Below, one piece after another: positions 1 through 10,683 of a stretch of 64,000 nt of DNA (position 1 is the first letter of the stretch; every line of letters starts with the position of its first letter). This DNA comes from Symsagittifera roscoffensis (lineage: Eukaryota; Xenacoelomorpha; Acoela; Convolutidae). Location: assembly GCF_963678635.1 (NCBI RefSeq), contig NW_026970982.1, positions 1-64,000 on the forward strand, in the 5' to 3' direction. Under the pieces are notes generated by a model that was not told where the DNA came from, did no database searches, and worked only from the letters and a program-made list of their open reading frames with translations. A program made the translations under genes and the position numbers.

Positions 1-1
1 A

Positions 2-250
2 GCAGCACCCGAATTAATAGATATAGCAACCAGGAAGAAAACGCCGAGACAAGCCTTGAAAAACACAGTAAAAAACACAATCAAAAAACAAGTTGGAGCT
101 GGACGCAGCAAGTCACGTATGAGCAGAAAACGGAGGAAGACAACAACAACATCATCAACAACAAGAAAAAGAAAAACTCTCATTCCTAAGAAACGAACTC
201 CACTGAGAAGTCGCTCCAATTTTTTCACCAAAGTACGAAATGATTTCTAA
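2..250 (+). CDS. Basic virion core-type protein, C-terminal part (cut by window edge)
   Basis: The frame is open from the first bases, so only the C-terminal 82 residues or so are visible. The tail is very rich in Lys, Arg, Ser and Thr (for example KSRMSRKRRK), with a Gly-Ala-Gly stretch before the basic run. Small basic proteins of this sort sit beside the capsid gene in adintoviruses and are compared with adenovirus core or minor virion proteins. The stop lies 11 bases inside the following capsid gene, so the two are tightly packed and probably co-expressed. The assignment rests on composition and position, not on a recognised fold. Confidence 0.5.
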   Translation, partial: AAPELIDIATRKKTPRQALKNTVKNTIKKQVGAGRSKSRMSRKRRKTTTTSSTTRKRKTLIPKKRTPLRSRSNFFTKVRNDF

Positions 251-1556
251 TTTATTACCAACTGAAGCAACTTACAGCTCATTAGATTTATTTGAAAAAC
301 CTCCTCTACTCGTTACATTTGAAAATGCATTCACTCAAAAAATTGGTCCATCTTATTCACCTGATGGTCCCATGCTCGAATTTGAAGTTTTAGGAGATAG
401 AAACAACTTTATTGATCTTCAACGAACTCGCTTGGAGATTGTTGCACGCATTGTTCAAAATAATGGTAATGTACTGCGAACTCACGCCACAGAGGCAGGG
501 CAACGAGACGCACCATATTTGGTTAATAATCCACTTTCATCTTTATTTTCTGAATGCACCATGTCCCTGAATGGAGAAAAAATTTCAACAACTAATGCCA
601 ATTTTGCCCATAAGAGTTTCATTGAGACAGAATTTTCTCACGGTATTGATGCAAAGAAAACGTGGCTTGCTTGTCAAGGCTATTATTATGAAGATAATCC
701 ATCAGGTATTGATGGTGCTAATGGGCGAGCTGAAGATGTCGCTGAACGTAAGCGAATCGTAGCAGCATCAAGCGAATTCCGATTATTTGGTAAAATTGCC
801 TGTGATTTTTTATCATGCGACAAACATCTTATCAGCGGTGTTACAATAAGACTTTCTCTGAGACGATCTCCTAATGACTTTGTTATTATGTCTGAGCACG
901 CTACTAAACATTACCAAGTCCAAATCACTGAGGCTAACCTATATGTGCGCAAAATGTCAGTAACAGATTTTGTACTATCATCGATAGAAAAAACTCTGTT
1001 GAAAACACCTGCAATATACAATTATATTGAAGTTTTACCAAGAACCTTTTTGGCCACAACTGGTGTGCAAAGTTGGCGACAAGAAGACGTTTTTGCCAAA
1101 GAGCCAGTCCGTCGAATGATTTTGGCAATGAGCTCGAATACAGCATACTTGGGTACTAACCGAACAAACCCGTTTCATTATCAAAAGTTTCAGCTGAATG
1201 AAATCATTGTTTACCGAAACGGCCTACCCATTGCAGGAACTCCTGTGTCAACGACTGATAACAAAAGAATATACTATAACACATTGGAAGCTCTAGACTT
1301 TGTTTTTAACAATAGTCATGGAATCAGTTTGGCTAATTATCACAATCATTATATTATGGCATTTGATCTCACATCTACTCAGGAGGCTTCACATGACTTT
1401 ATTCATCCTGAATTGACCAATTGCACCATTTCAGTAGAACTGAAGTTTGATGCACCGCTGGGGGAAAATGTAGAGTTACTTTTCATGGGAGAGCGTGCAT
1501 CAACAGTTTACGTGCGTTCCGATAGAAAAATAGCTAAAAACACTCTAATGAATTGA
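240..1556 (+). CDS. Polinton major capsid protein (hexon-like, double jelly roll)
   Basis: A 438-residue protein that matches my memory of the adintovirus/Polinton hexon family, often labelled F54H12.2-like in animal genomes. The N-terminal region carries the family pattern around YSPDGPMLEFEV and IDLQRTRLEI, roughly residues 40-70, followed by a long beta-rich body as expected for a double jelly-roll capsid subunit. The ATG at 240 overlaps the end of the upstream basic protein gene, and the protease gene starts 13 bases after the stop. Capsid, protease and basic protein thus form a morphogenesis cluster. The frame looks whole. The family assignment is from recognised sequence style and context; I could not run a profile search. 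Confidence 0.8.
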   Translation: MISNLLPTEATYSSLDLFEKPPLLVTFENAFTQKIGPSYSPDGPMLEFEVLGDRNNFIDLQRTRLEIVARIVQNNGNVLRTHATEAGQRDAPYLVNNPLSSLFSECTMSLNGEKISTTNANFAHKSFIETEFSHGIDAKKTWLACQGYYYEDNPSGIDGANGRAEDVAERKRIVAASSEFRLFGKIACDFLSCDKHLISGVTIRLSLRRSPNDFVIMSEHATKHYQVQITEANLYVRKMSVTDFVLSSIEKTLLKTPAIYNYIEVLPRTFLATTGVQSWRQEDVFAKEPVRRMILAMSSNTAYLGTNRTNPFHYQKFQLNEIIVYRNGLPIAGTPVSTTDNKRIYYNTLEALDFVFNNSHGISLANYHNHYIMAFDLTSTQEASHDFIHPELTNCTISVELKFDAPLGENVELLFMGERASTVYVRSDRKIAKNTLMN

Positions 1557-1569
1557 ATCGAGGGAAAAA

Positions 1570-2007
1570 ATGGACAATTTGCAGATTATTGAGCTTATTA
1601 ACAGATGCAAACATTTGAAACATCGATTTCGTGGCATTTTTCCCGCTAACTTAGCATTTAATACAATATTGAAACGTGACAATACTTTCATGATAGTCAA
1701 CGCATCAAACTCAGACCAGCCAGGAACTCATTGGTTACTGTTTGCTCAAGCTGGTGGTCAAATCTTTTTTGCAGATCCTCTTGGACGAAGCCTACACAAC
1801 TATCCACATGTATACAAAAATATGAGACGTTCTATCCATGAGGGAAACCAAATACTGATGAATAAGCCAATCCAATCAGCTAACTCGGTCTTGTGTGGAC
1901 TTTATTGTATTTATGTTGCTCATGTTATAATTTCTTCTAGGTTTCCTATAGGTTTCAAGGTTAACGATCATGACATGATGCGTTTTGCTAAACATATGAT
2001 GTTATAA
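1570..2007 (+). CDS. Adenain-like maturation cysteine protease
   Basis: A 145-residue protein with the adenovirus protease layout: His54 in GTHW, Asp69 in FFADPLG, Gln102 as likely oxyanion-hole residue and Cys109 in CGLYC. The His position and the short length agree well with adenain-family proteases of Polintons, which cleave capsid and core precursors during virion maturation. It starts 13 bases after the capsid stop on the same strand. It converges on the minus-strand gene that ends at 2124, with about 115 bases of AT-rich sequence between. The frame looks whole. Confidence 0.85.
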   Translation: MDNLQIIELINRCKHLKHRFRGIFPANLAFNTILKRDNTFMIVNASNSDQPGTHWLLFAQAGGQIFFADPLGRSLHNYPHVYKNMRRSIHEGNQILMNKPIQSANSVLCGLYCIYVAHVIISSRFPIGFKVNDHDMMRFAKHMML

Positions 2008-2123
2008 TTTTGTGATACTGTTGCATTTCTTTAATGATTTATAATTGATTTTTTTAAAAAAAAAACATGTTTTATGGTTGCTAGAACACATACCGCTGGA
2101 ATTATCTCAGAAATGTTTTTTTT

Positions 2124-2753
2124 TCAAAAATTGTATTTCTTCTCCATTATAAATTTAACAAACAAAGTATTCGAATCAATCTCTAATCGACCATACCCAC
2201 TCAAAATAATATCAATGATTTTTGAAAATTCGGCAGCATTATCCCCATTCAAAATTCGAATAAAACGTTCAATGGTTACATTAGTAATTAGATCAGTTTG
2301 AGTTTGAATGGATCGAGTCTGTGATGCAAAGCAAATCTGTGGCAATCGTTTTCGCAAAGAAACTCCAGCGGTGTCAAGGTTGTTAGTCGAATTGTAGTTA
2401 ACAGCCAATTTCATTTTTTCCATCAGTGGTCCTGATAGATGATATTTGATGCACCGCATAATCAAATATTTAAAGGATGAAAGGAGGCAAGGCACAATAA
2501 AAGATTTTAAGGTCATCTTGTTAACTGCTTCAGTGCATTCTTTTGTAACTTCGATAAGAACGTGGTAATGTGGCTGACCATTGGCAGGAGATTGGGAACA
2601 AAAATCGTTCTGATTTGAATGGACTGCAAATGCAAAGTTCGTATTAGAAGGAAGGTCAGAAACGTCGGGTTCATTGTTCAGAAAAAAAAATTTAAAGTTT
2701 TTCCGAAATTGTTTAAAGTATTCCGGCGATTGTTCATACATTGCTTCAGCCAT
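2124..2753 (-). CDS. Polinton minus-strand protein with an HxH motif, function unknown
   Basis: A 209-residue protein, counting from the first ATG at 2753; the frame is open for 13 codons further upstream without a Met. I do not recognise the family. The most notable segment is PHYHVLIEV around residues 61-69 (H62, H64): two His around one residue and flanked by hydrophobics. It resembles the metal-binding HUH motif of Rep-type nucleases and parvovirus NS1, with FAFAVHSNQ about 15 residues ahead. No clear partner Tyr motif can be assigned by eye. It is one of two adjacent minus-strand genes opposed to the capsid cluster. Confidence 0.5.
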   Translation of the reverse strand: MAEAMYEQSPEYFKQFRKNFKFFFLNNEPDVSDLPSNTNFAFAVHSNQNDFCSQSPANGQPHYHVLIEVTKECTEAVNKMTLKSFIVPCLLSSFKYLIMRCIKYHLSGPLMEKMKLAVNYNSTNNLDTAGVSLRKRLPQICFASQTRSIQTQTDLITNVTIERFIRILNGDNAAEFSKIIDIILSGYGRLEIDSNTLFVKFIMEKKYNF

Positions 2754-2796
2754 TCTGATAATTAATAAATGAAACTGGGTTTTTTTTTCCAATTAC

Positions 2797-3201
2797 TCAA
2801 GCCACTCTACTTTTTTTGTTGGAATAATCTTCTTCATCATCCTCTCCGTTTTCACTATTACAGTCTTTTTCGGAGTAAACCGATCGTTTTGATTTATATC
2901 GTCGTTTTTGAGGTTTATCGTTTCCTGTTGTGGAAGTTGAAATCTTTTCACCAGTTGGTGCTTTGATCATTTTTTTTACTTTTGAATAATTATCTGCTAA
3001 GCTATCAAATTCTTTCGTCGTCAAAGTAACTGCTTGATACATTTTGAACACTTCTTCGTCAGTTTTCTTAAACAATTTTAGTGTAATATAGGTACCTGTT
3101 TTTTCAAATGTTTTTGTTCCAACTCTGACTATACGTTTTTCTCCTGAAGAAATATCACGAAAGTCATCAAAAAAGTTAGTATCACTTTCAAGCGTGTACA
3201 T
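2797..3201 (-). CDS. Small Polinton protein, possibly PC4-like ssDNA-binding
   Basis: A 134-residue protein. Residues about 20-75 alternate basic and hydrophobic residues in short strands (RIVRVGTKTF, YITLKLFKK), followed by AVTLTTKEFDSL. This recalls the beta-sheet plus helix of the PC4/Sub1 single-strand DNA-binding domain. The last 50 residues are low complexity, first basic (KPQKRRYKSKR) then acidic. The likeness is loose, so the function is a guess. It starts at an ATG at 3201, shares strand with the HxH protein gene just downstream, and diverges from the plus-strand gene at 3722 across about 520 bases. Confidence 0.4.
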   Translation of the reverse strand: MYTLESDTNFFDDFRDISSGEKRIVRVGTKTFEKTGTYITLKLFKKTDEEVFKMYQAVTLTTKEFDSLADNYSKVKKMIKAPTGEKISTSTTGNDKPQKRRYKSKRSVYSEKDCNSENGEDDEEDYSNKKSRVA

Positions 3202-3721
3202 AGTTGGGTAGCGGTAATTTTATTCAACCGTATCAGTCAAGAGACAATTTAAGAATGATTTACCCAGCCGGTGAATAGCTTAACTCGGGCGATTTCTTTT
3301 ACGGTATTCCTTAAGCTTCATTGGGGACTTTTAATTAGTTTGCAGTTGGAAATTTATGAGTTTAAGTTATACATGTCAAATCTGTCTGGCAAATTCCCGT
3401 TTTAGCTCATAAATCTCAACGGTTTTACCCTGGCGGCATGCCTGTTATCTCTTTGAAGTGTAAAACTTCTGTCATTTGTGCTTAGGGTATCATAAAAAGG
3501 CGCCATGCTGTTTCTTTGAAGTATAGATTTTCAAAGCGTTCACATTTCTATTTTAATTGCAAAAGCCCTGAAAACATATTAAAATTTTACAAAACCCGAT
3601 CTATGGTAATTGGCTAAAACTAGACCACCAGCAATAAAAAACTAAAAGTGGTACGTCAAACTAAATCTACTCACTATTTTCATTCAATCTCTCAAAATCA
3701 AACAAAACAAAATTTTCAACG
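3202..3721. promoter_or_regulatory. Divergent intergenic region inside the Polinton
   Basis: About 520 bases between a minus-strand start (3201) and a plus-strand start (3722). It has no credible ORF. By position it should hold promoters for both directions, but I see no clear TATA box or other defined element. Confidence 0.3.
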
Positions 3722-4393
3722 ATGGCAACTCCACTGCAAATTATTTCAATTAATTCACTTGAAAGAGCTATATTGTACCAAACTTATACCAGAGATTCTA
3801 TCGTAGTGGTTCAACAGGAACGGAAAATGCGTCATCGAAACGCAAGTCCTTTGAACGATCTTGATCCAGGAAGCAGAGAATTCGATGAATGGGTCACTAA
3901 AAACCATATGATGTTACCCCATTATTTGCTAGATCAAATTGGTATCCTCATACAAAGCAGAAAACAGGTCTACGAGAGTTGTTGTGTGACTGAATCGTAT
4001 CCTGGGCTGAAGCGCACAGATATTCAAGACCCTACTTGCCTTGATCGTTCACCGAGAAAAATACTGTTCAACTACGATTGCCAATCGATCCCCTTTTACG
4101 AAAATCAGGAAGGATCCATTAGAGATTTAGCAGAGCGAGAAAACTACTGGAACATTGAGTCGATTGAATCACCAGATTCAACAGAGAAAAAAGATGAGGA
4201 CCAGCAGACGCCCAAAACCCCAATAAAACCGGATATCTTTTCAATCACTCAACATCAGCAGCAGCAAACTTCTTCTGCTTCTTCTTTTTCCGGCAGTCAA
4301 AGTCCCACTGCACCAAAGTTAGTAGCTGAGACACCGCCTATCAATGCTTGCTATGCGCCGAAAAAACGCAAACTGCAATTTAGAGATCTCTGA
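3722..4393 (+). CDS. Polinton protein of unknown function
   Basis: A 223-residue protein I do not recognise. The N-terminal 110 residues look globular, with REFDEWVTKNHMMLPHYLL in the middle. The C-terminal half is low complexity: acidic and Ser/Thr/Pro-rich with a Gln run, ending in the basic patch APKKRKLQF, which could be a nuclear localisation signal. It starts at an ATG in a favourable context after AT-rich leader sequence and is followed by an AATAAA at about 4564. Position between the morphogenesis cluster and PolB suggests an accessory or regulatory role, but nothing in the sequence proves it. Confidence 0.5.
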   Translation: MATPLQIISINSLERAILYQTYTRDSIVVVQQERKMRHRNASPLNDLDPGSREFDEWVTKNHMMLPHYLLDQIGILIQSRKQVYESCCVTESYPGLKRTDIQDPTCLDRSPRKILFNYDCQSIPFYENQEGSIRDLAERENYWNIESIESPDSTEKKDEDQQTPKTPIKPDIFSITQHQQQQTSSASSFSGSQSPTAPKLVAETPPINACYAPKKRKLQFRDL

Positions 4394-5829
4394 AAACTCA
4401 AAAAAAAAATTTGTTTCCACCGAGAGTGCACCAGTTTGGGGTTTATTATTTAGTTTGATAAGTTTTTTTTATTATTGTGGCTGAATCTTTGCTTACGTTT
4501 TGTTTATGATTTTTCTAATTTAATGCTTCCTCTCTAACTTTTTTTTTCAGAAATCTTTGAAAGAATAAAACTAAACAAAAAGAAACATATTTTAAATTTT
4601 TTTTGTTTTTGAAAAAAAATTAAGAGTTTCAAAATTTTGTTTGAAACAAACAGTGGTATCAAAAATTATCCTCTGGTTTCGACCAGTAGTAGGTGATCAA
4701 CTTAGCTAATGAAAGTTTGCCTGTATATGCAGCACCTAACAAGTTATTTCTGTTCAAAACCGAAACCAGAAAAAGTAAACAAAATTTTGTTTTTGTTTTT
4801 TGTCCAAAAAATTCCAAAAATTGATTTCGTGAACTGCAACTTTATCTCTTACTGTTGCTATAAGGGTATTACGGCTGATGAAACCCCCAGTTCCTTAATA
4901 CAACGCTTTTTGAAATGTTATTTTTGAGAAAATCAAAATTCATTAAAATTCATCGTTGGCTAAGTGTCGTTCACTATGAAGCCGTGCTCAGAAATGGATG
5001 AAACCAATTTTTTTAGACTCAGCGGGGTCGAAAACAAGGCGTAGCCGCCGTTTTCGAGTCTAGGCGGCCACGTTTCAAAAGATATTTGGTGGTTTTTGAA
5101 AGGACTGCATATCCACTGAGCCAATGCTCCTCTCAACCCTGCAGTGGAAACCATCTAAAAGTAAAAGCTGAAACACTGCAAAGGACCCAACAGATACCTG
5201 AATCAGTGAACATATACGCCGAATGAAGTTAATAAAAACAAGAAAAAATCAAAAAACAATAAATTGACCTGTTTGGTTTTTTCGATTTTCAGAAGTTTGA
5301 CATGAAAAATTCCCATTATTTAATTTTTAAAAAATTAATGATATGAAGCTTTATCACTTCTTTGACAGCTCAATTGATGATTAACTACATTCGGTGTAAT
5401 GCATTCATTTCACTCTGCTGGGCTTAGGTCTACTCGGGTGAGGTCTTTTTGAATTGAGTGCCGATGAATTGTTTGAAGCTACACAACTTGTCTAGGAACT
5501 TTGTGGTTAATTCAGAAAATTTGGTTGATTTATGAGACTATTTTATAGGTTTACTTAATGAGCCGAAGTTAATTTCTTTGATGTATCTGAGAGCATTTTG
5601 GGAGCACCCTCTCGATTTTATTAATCTAAGCTCCACCTTAGGAAACCACTCCTTGTTTGGCAATTAAGCAAATGATAGAAAAAGTTTGAAAATCTAAACA
5701 GATTTAATAGCAGTCGTAAAACAAACGGAAAATCACTCGAACTCTTTTGACTTGTAAACCAGTATCTACTTTATTTGAACCTAGCTTTCGGAAATATCAA
5801 AATTCTCAAAAAAAAACAACCACCTCGCA
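4394..5829. other. AT-rich non-coding interval within the Polinton
   Basis: About 1.4 kb between the unknown gene and PolB. It has a polyadenylation-type AATAAA near 4564 and no ORF I would defend. A short GC-richer patch around 4960-5160 can be read as a 64-residue minus-strand ORF but has no supporting feature. Confidence 0.5.
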
Positions 5830-8800
5830 ATGTCTACAAAAGTCGTACCCTGTAATCTCTGCCAAAAAAAACTGAGTGACCGGCGAAGCCTCAAAAAACA
5901 TCTAATGGCTGTTCACAAGATTGATCCTGTGAAAACCGACTACATCTGTGGTCACTGTGAACTAGAGGATAAGTCACTTCGCATCATTTGGGAACATGTC
6001 GTGGAGCGTCACAAAACAATCGATGAAACGGAAGAAAGAAGAATTTGTCTCTACGACATGAATGTGTTCCAAAATGATCGCGCATATGCTGCGCATATGC
6101 TAAACGAACACGGTCTGCCAGCATGGGATGTGAGCCGAGAAATCCTCACTTCTATACAGCCTGAGACAGCTTTTGATGGAGCAGTCAGGACATACGATAT
6201 AGTGCCGATGGAAACGGAAGTGGACCTACTAGCGCTATTCGTGACCAAGAGAGACGAAATCGAAGAGCTGATACTTCAAAATACCATGTATGAGCCTCAG
6301 AAAGCTCAATTGTCAGCAGAAGTAACTCTTCAAAAAGAGAAGGCAGATGGCACAGAAGAAGTAATAACCATCTTCGCCAATTGCAAAATGCTTGCTGTAG
6401 ACGTTCAAGGATGGACCCAGGACCAATTCTATGATTGCGTAGACCAAATATTGTCTACTGTCCATCAATATGCGTCTCATGGTAGTGGCTGGAGAATCCG
6501 CAGGATTGATAAGATTGTCCTAAAAATGGTGAAGTCTGCACCGATCAGGGGTTCATCGTACTTGCCACTACCAGCCGATCTACTGAAACTCAAACGCTTC
6601 TTGTTGAATATTCGCAATTATGAAGACGATCGATGCTTTGAGTACTGCTTCGTTGCTGAGTATCATCGGCAGAACAATATCCCGCTCACTCTTCGTACGA
6701 TGCAGAGTAAAGAGGAGGAGAAAGCGAGCTTCTATGATTATCGCAGAAACTCAAGAGCGCACGAGCCAACTGGTGATTTTGTGTACCCAATGGGACTACC
6801 GGCTATTGCACGCTTCGAAATTTTGAATGAAGTGCAAGTGAATGTCTTCAGGTTAGTTGAAGTTTTAATCAATTTTTTTTTTTTTGGTGTGAAGCTGTAT
6901 CTAAGCACATCAGAACAAATGGTTGGCTGCACATTCGTTGAAGAATTATTATTATGATGACATTAAAAATTAGTATAAAAATATCATTCAAAATTTTTCT
7001 CTAGGTACAATGAAAAGACTCTTCTACCCCTGAGAGTGTCAAAATATCAGACTAATTTTGTTGTGGATTTGCTGCTTCTAAACGATATGGGCACGCATCA
7101 CTACGTCGTGATAAAAGACCTGAACAAGCTAGTGAGCAAAATGCAAAAAAGAAAACTGAGATCGAGAAACATGCTGTGCCGAAATTGCTTCCACCGGTGT
7201 TCATCTCAGGAACGACTTGAGCGTCACCAGTTAATCTGCATGGGGAACGAACCAGCAATCGTTACCATGCCAAATGCTGACAAGAGCAGCGTAGGCTTCA
7301 AAAACATCGGTGCTCGAAGCTATAGCCCATTCGCGGTTTACTTTGATTTGGAGTCTGTGCTGGAGAAGGTGGAGACGGTGAGAAATAATCCTAACTGCTC
7401 GAGCACAACCGTGATTGAAAAACATAAGCCCAGCAGTTTTTGCCTTGTCGTTGTGGAAGCTGGAAACCCGAAACCTGCGTTTTTTTCACTTCATCGAGGA
7501 GTGGACGCCATGACTAAATTCGTTCGAATGCTGGAAGTATTGGCGCGTGACTTTCATAATAAAAAACGACGATACCCGAACTACCTCGGAAGCACCACTA
7601 TTCTTGAAGACAGTGACAAATGCTGGATTTGCGAAGAGGAATTCTCCGAAACTAACGCGAAAGTTTTGGACCATAATCATTTCGATGGATCATTCCTCGG
7701 ATGGGCTCACAACAAATGCAACTTCCTGAGACGTACCATACAATTCACCCCTGTCTTTGCCCACAATCTCCAGAATTACGATTTGCACCATGTACTGAAG
7801 AGTCTGCAAGATACCAATACCAGAAACACCTTTTCGGTCATTCCTCTCAATGACGAAAAATTTATTTCACTAACAATGAAAGTGTGGATTAGATCGTACA
7901 CTAACGAAAAAGGAAATGTCTATAATGTCTACGAAGAAATCCGTTTTGTGGACAGTTGTAAATTTATGAACAGCTCACTCGATGAGCTAGCTCGAAATCT
8001 ACCCGTGGAAAAGTTCATCTATCTCAATAACCACTTTGCTACCCGACCGGAAGAAGATAAAGCATTGATTCGACAAAAAGGTTACTTCCCCTACTCGTAT
8101 GTTGACAGCCATGCAAGATACACAGAAGATGGACTACCTGCACGCGACAAGTGGACCAACACGCTGCAAGGAGGTGTTGTTAGTGTCAGTGAAAAAGAAT
8201 GCCAACATGCATGGTTAGTGTACACTCGTTTCGGTTGTCAGACTTTGGGCGAATACAGCGATTTGTATCTAACGACTGATACCTTGATTCTTGCATGCGT
8301 TTTTGAAGAGTTTAGACGAGTGTGTTATGAAACATATAAGCTAGATTGTGCTCAATATTTCACGGTTAGCAATCTCTCAGGGGATGCATTTTTGCGAACA
8401 TGTAAGGCTGACCTCCATTTGCTCACTAATAGGGAGCACTTGGATATGGCAGAAAACCTGATCAGGGGGGGCATTGCAAGTGTGTTTGAAAAAAGACTTG
8501 TTTCCGCCAACAATAAATTTGTGAAAAATTACGACCCTAAACAGCCTAACACTTTCCTCTTCATGATAGACGCGAACAATTTATACGGCGGGATTATGGA
8601 AAAATTTCCTCTTCCACTTAACTCATTCGAGTTTAATGACCAAGTTACTATAGCCGTAATTCTCAACACGAGCAGAGAATCCGAAATTGGATACATTTTG
8701 GACGTCGATCTTTTATACCCCGATCATTTGCATGATGCACATTCGGATTACCCACTCGCCCCAACAAAAGAAGTTGTGTCCAAAATGTGGCTCAGTGAGC

Positions 8801-10380
8801 TTCAATTGGACATGTTGAAAAAAATGAACATTTCGGATAAAGTGGGCACTACGCCAAAGCTCATACAAAACTTCTTTCCAAAGAAAAACTATACTGTACA
8901 CTACCTAACACTTCAGCTCTATGTCAAACTTGGTTTGAAAATTGAAAAAGTTAATCGAGTACTGCAGTTTAGACAAGAAAAATTTATTGCACCATATGTT
9001 CAGTTGAACACTGAGCTCCGAAAAAAAGCTACTACCAAGTTTGAACAAGATTTCTTCAAGCAAATAATAAATAGTGCGTTTGGAAAATTCTGCGAATCAA
9101 AAAGGAATCGACTTATTGTAGATATTGTTCGCAATGCTGAAGAACTGCAAAATTTATCAAGGAAAAAAAGATTTAGCAGTATAAAAATTATTGACCAACA
9201 CTTGGTATCTGTAACCTCAAAACCTGTGAACATTAACTGGGATAAGCCCACAATTGTTGGTGCAACGATACTAGATTTGGCAAAATTTTACATGTTCCAG
9301 TTCCATTACAACATAATCAAGAAAAATTTTGACGCAACTCTTTTATATTCGGACACTGATTCGTTCCTGTATGAAATCCGCAGCAAAGATCTCTACAAGG
9401 AAATTGAGAAAAACCATGAACTGCGAAATCATTTTGACTTTTCAAATCTACCAGTCACCCACCCCCTCTACACCAACGAGAATTTGCGCGTTACCCTGAA
9501 ATTCAAGGACGAGTTTGCTGGGGAGATCATACAGGAGTACGTCGGACTAAAACCCAAACTGTACAGCATTATTTCTTCGAGTAAGTTTCTTTTTCTTTTC
9601 TTTTACCATTTTGCAATTACCCTTTTAGAAAAGGGCAACAAAAACAAATCATAAGATTATGTAGTGAGGGGGGGGATGGAGGTATTTATGTGGAAAAGAG
9701 AAAAAACTGTTAAAAATTTGAAGTAAATTGATTGTATTTTTGTTTCAGACATGGACAAAAAAAGCGCTAAAGGTATTTCTAAACTTTCAAAAATGGAGCT
9801 AACCCATAATAAGTTTAAACAAACATTGACTTACTGTTCGCTGGTCCGGTCAGAAAATGTGAGGATAAATTCTTGCAATCACAATTTACAAACCATAATA
9901 ACGAATAAAATTTCCCAGAGCGCATTTGACAATAAGCGCTATATACATGCAGACAGAGTAACTACTAGTCCTTTCGGACATAAACGTTTGCGTGAGGATA
10001 TGTTCATAAGAGAAATTGGGCGCACCATGGACTGGGGCGAATACGACGTAGACGACGACGCCGTGGTCCCAACTCCCACCGATAACGGAAGTGGGGAGGA
10101 TTTGGCTGAAGCTATAGAAGCGCAGGGTGGGTATTATGTGGATATTTTTACTCTACCAGATATGGGGTTCAACCAACCCACATACACTGATCAAGAGCTA
10201 GAACAGGATTTGGTAGATTTCGACCAGCTAAGTGAGCAAAATGAGTCAGAACCAGCAGCGTACAACTGCCCCTATTTGGACATTGAAGCTCGGGAAGAAA
10301 ACGAGCGGGAAGAAATTAGACCACCTAAACGGCGGCGGTGCTTAAATCGACGTGCTTTTATATTAGACGATTCTGACTAA
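5830..10380 (+). CDS. Protein-primed family B DNA polymerase of the Polinton, three apparent exons
   Basis: The replicative polymerase. Apparent exons are 5830-6851, 7005-9580 and 9749-10380, separated by two short introns with GT...AG ends; the phase is kept across both. The N-terminus has two C2H2 fingers (C-x2-C-x12-H-x4-H). The second exon holds another Cys/His cluster near 7170-7230, the exonuclease Asp-x-Glu in YFDLES, an HNH-like insert (CWIC...DHNH...CN) typical of Polinton PolB, FAHNLQNYD, then the polymerase motifs DANNLYG, INSAFGKF and YSDTDS. The third exon continues the C-terminal domain (KRYIHADRV, FGHKRL), then an acidic tail and PKRRR. AATAAA follows at 10436. The gene looks whole. 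Confidence 0.85.
6852..7004 (+). other. Apparent intron 1 of the Polinton PolB gene
   Basis: A 153-base AT-rich segment with donor GTTAGT and acceptor TTTTTCTCTAG. The reading phase matches on both sides and conserved PolB sequence resumes directly after it. It contains a run of about 12 T. Introns in PolB genes are known for animal Polintons. Confidence 0.75.
9581..9748 (+). other. Apparent intron 2 of the Polinton PolB gene
   Basis: A 168-base segment with a consensus donor GTAAGT and acceptor TTTGTTTCAG. It lies in the C-terminal polymerase domain, and the phase is kept across it. Confidence 0.8.
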
Positions 10381-10435
10381 ATAACTTCTGATTATAAATG
10401 TAAATGATTCGCTTTATAGTACTTTTCATTCAGGA

Positions 10436-10441
10436 AATAAA
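10436..10441 (+). terminator. Polyadenylation signal after PolB
   Basis: A canonical AATAAA 55 bases after the PolB stop codon, in AT-rich sequence. Confidence 0.6.
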
Positions 10442-10683
10442 GCTTTTCAAAATTGTTCTTTTGACCGAAAAGTGAAATAATCAACAACTCTAATTGTGAG
10501 GGGAGGGGGGTATTCAAAACAACAATATAAACTTACCAATATCACAGCATTTTATTTAATTCCACACGTGGCGATAAAGATTACAAAATAATCCACAATA
10601 TAACGCGCGCAGTAAAGTTTGAACTGACAAAGTCAAAGGGAAAACATGCACCAACCAAAACTTAATTCCATTCCCATTTCCAT

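Noticed and set aside
4960-5154. 64-codon minus-strand ORF within the Polinton
   Set aside because: No homology, no start context and no neighbours on that strand; probably chance in a GC-richer patch.
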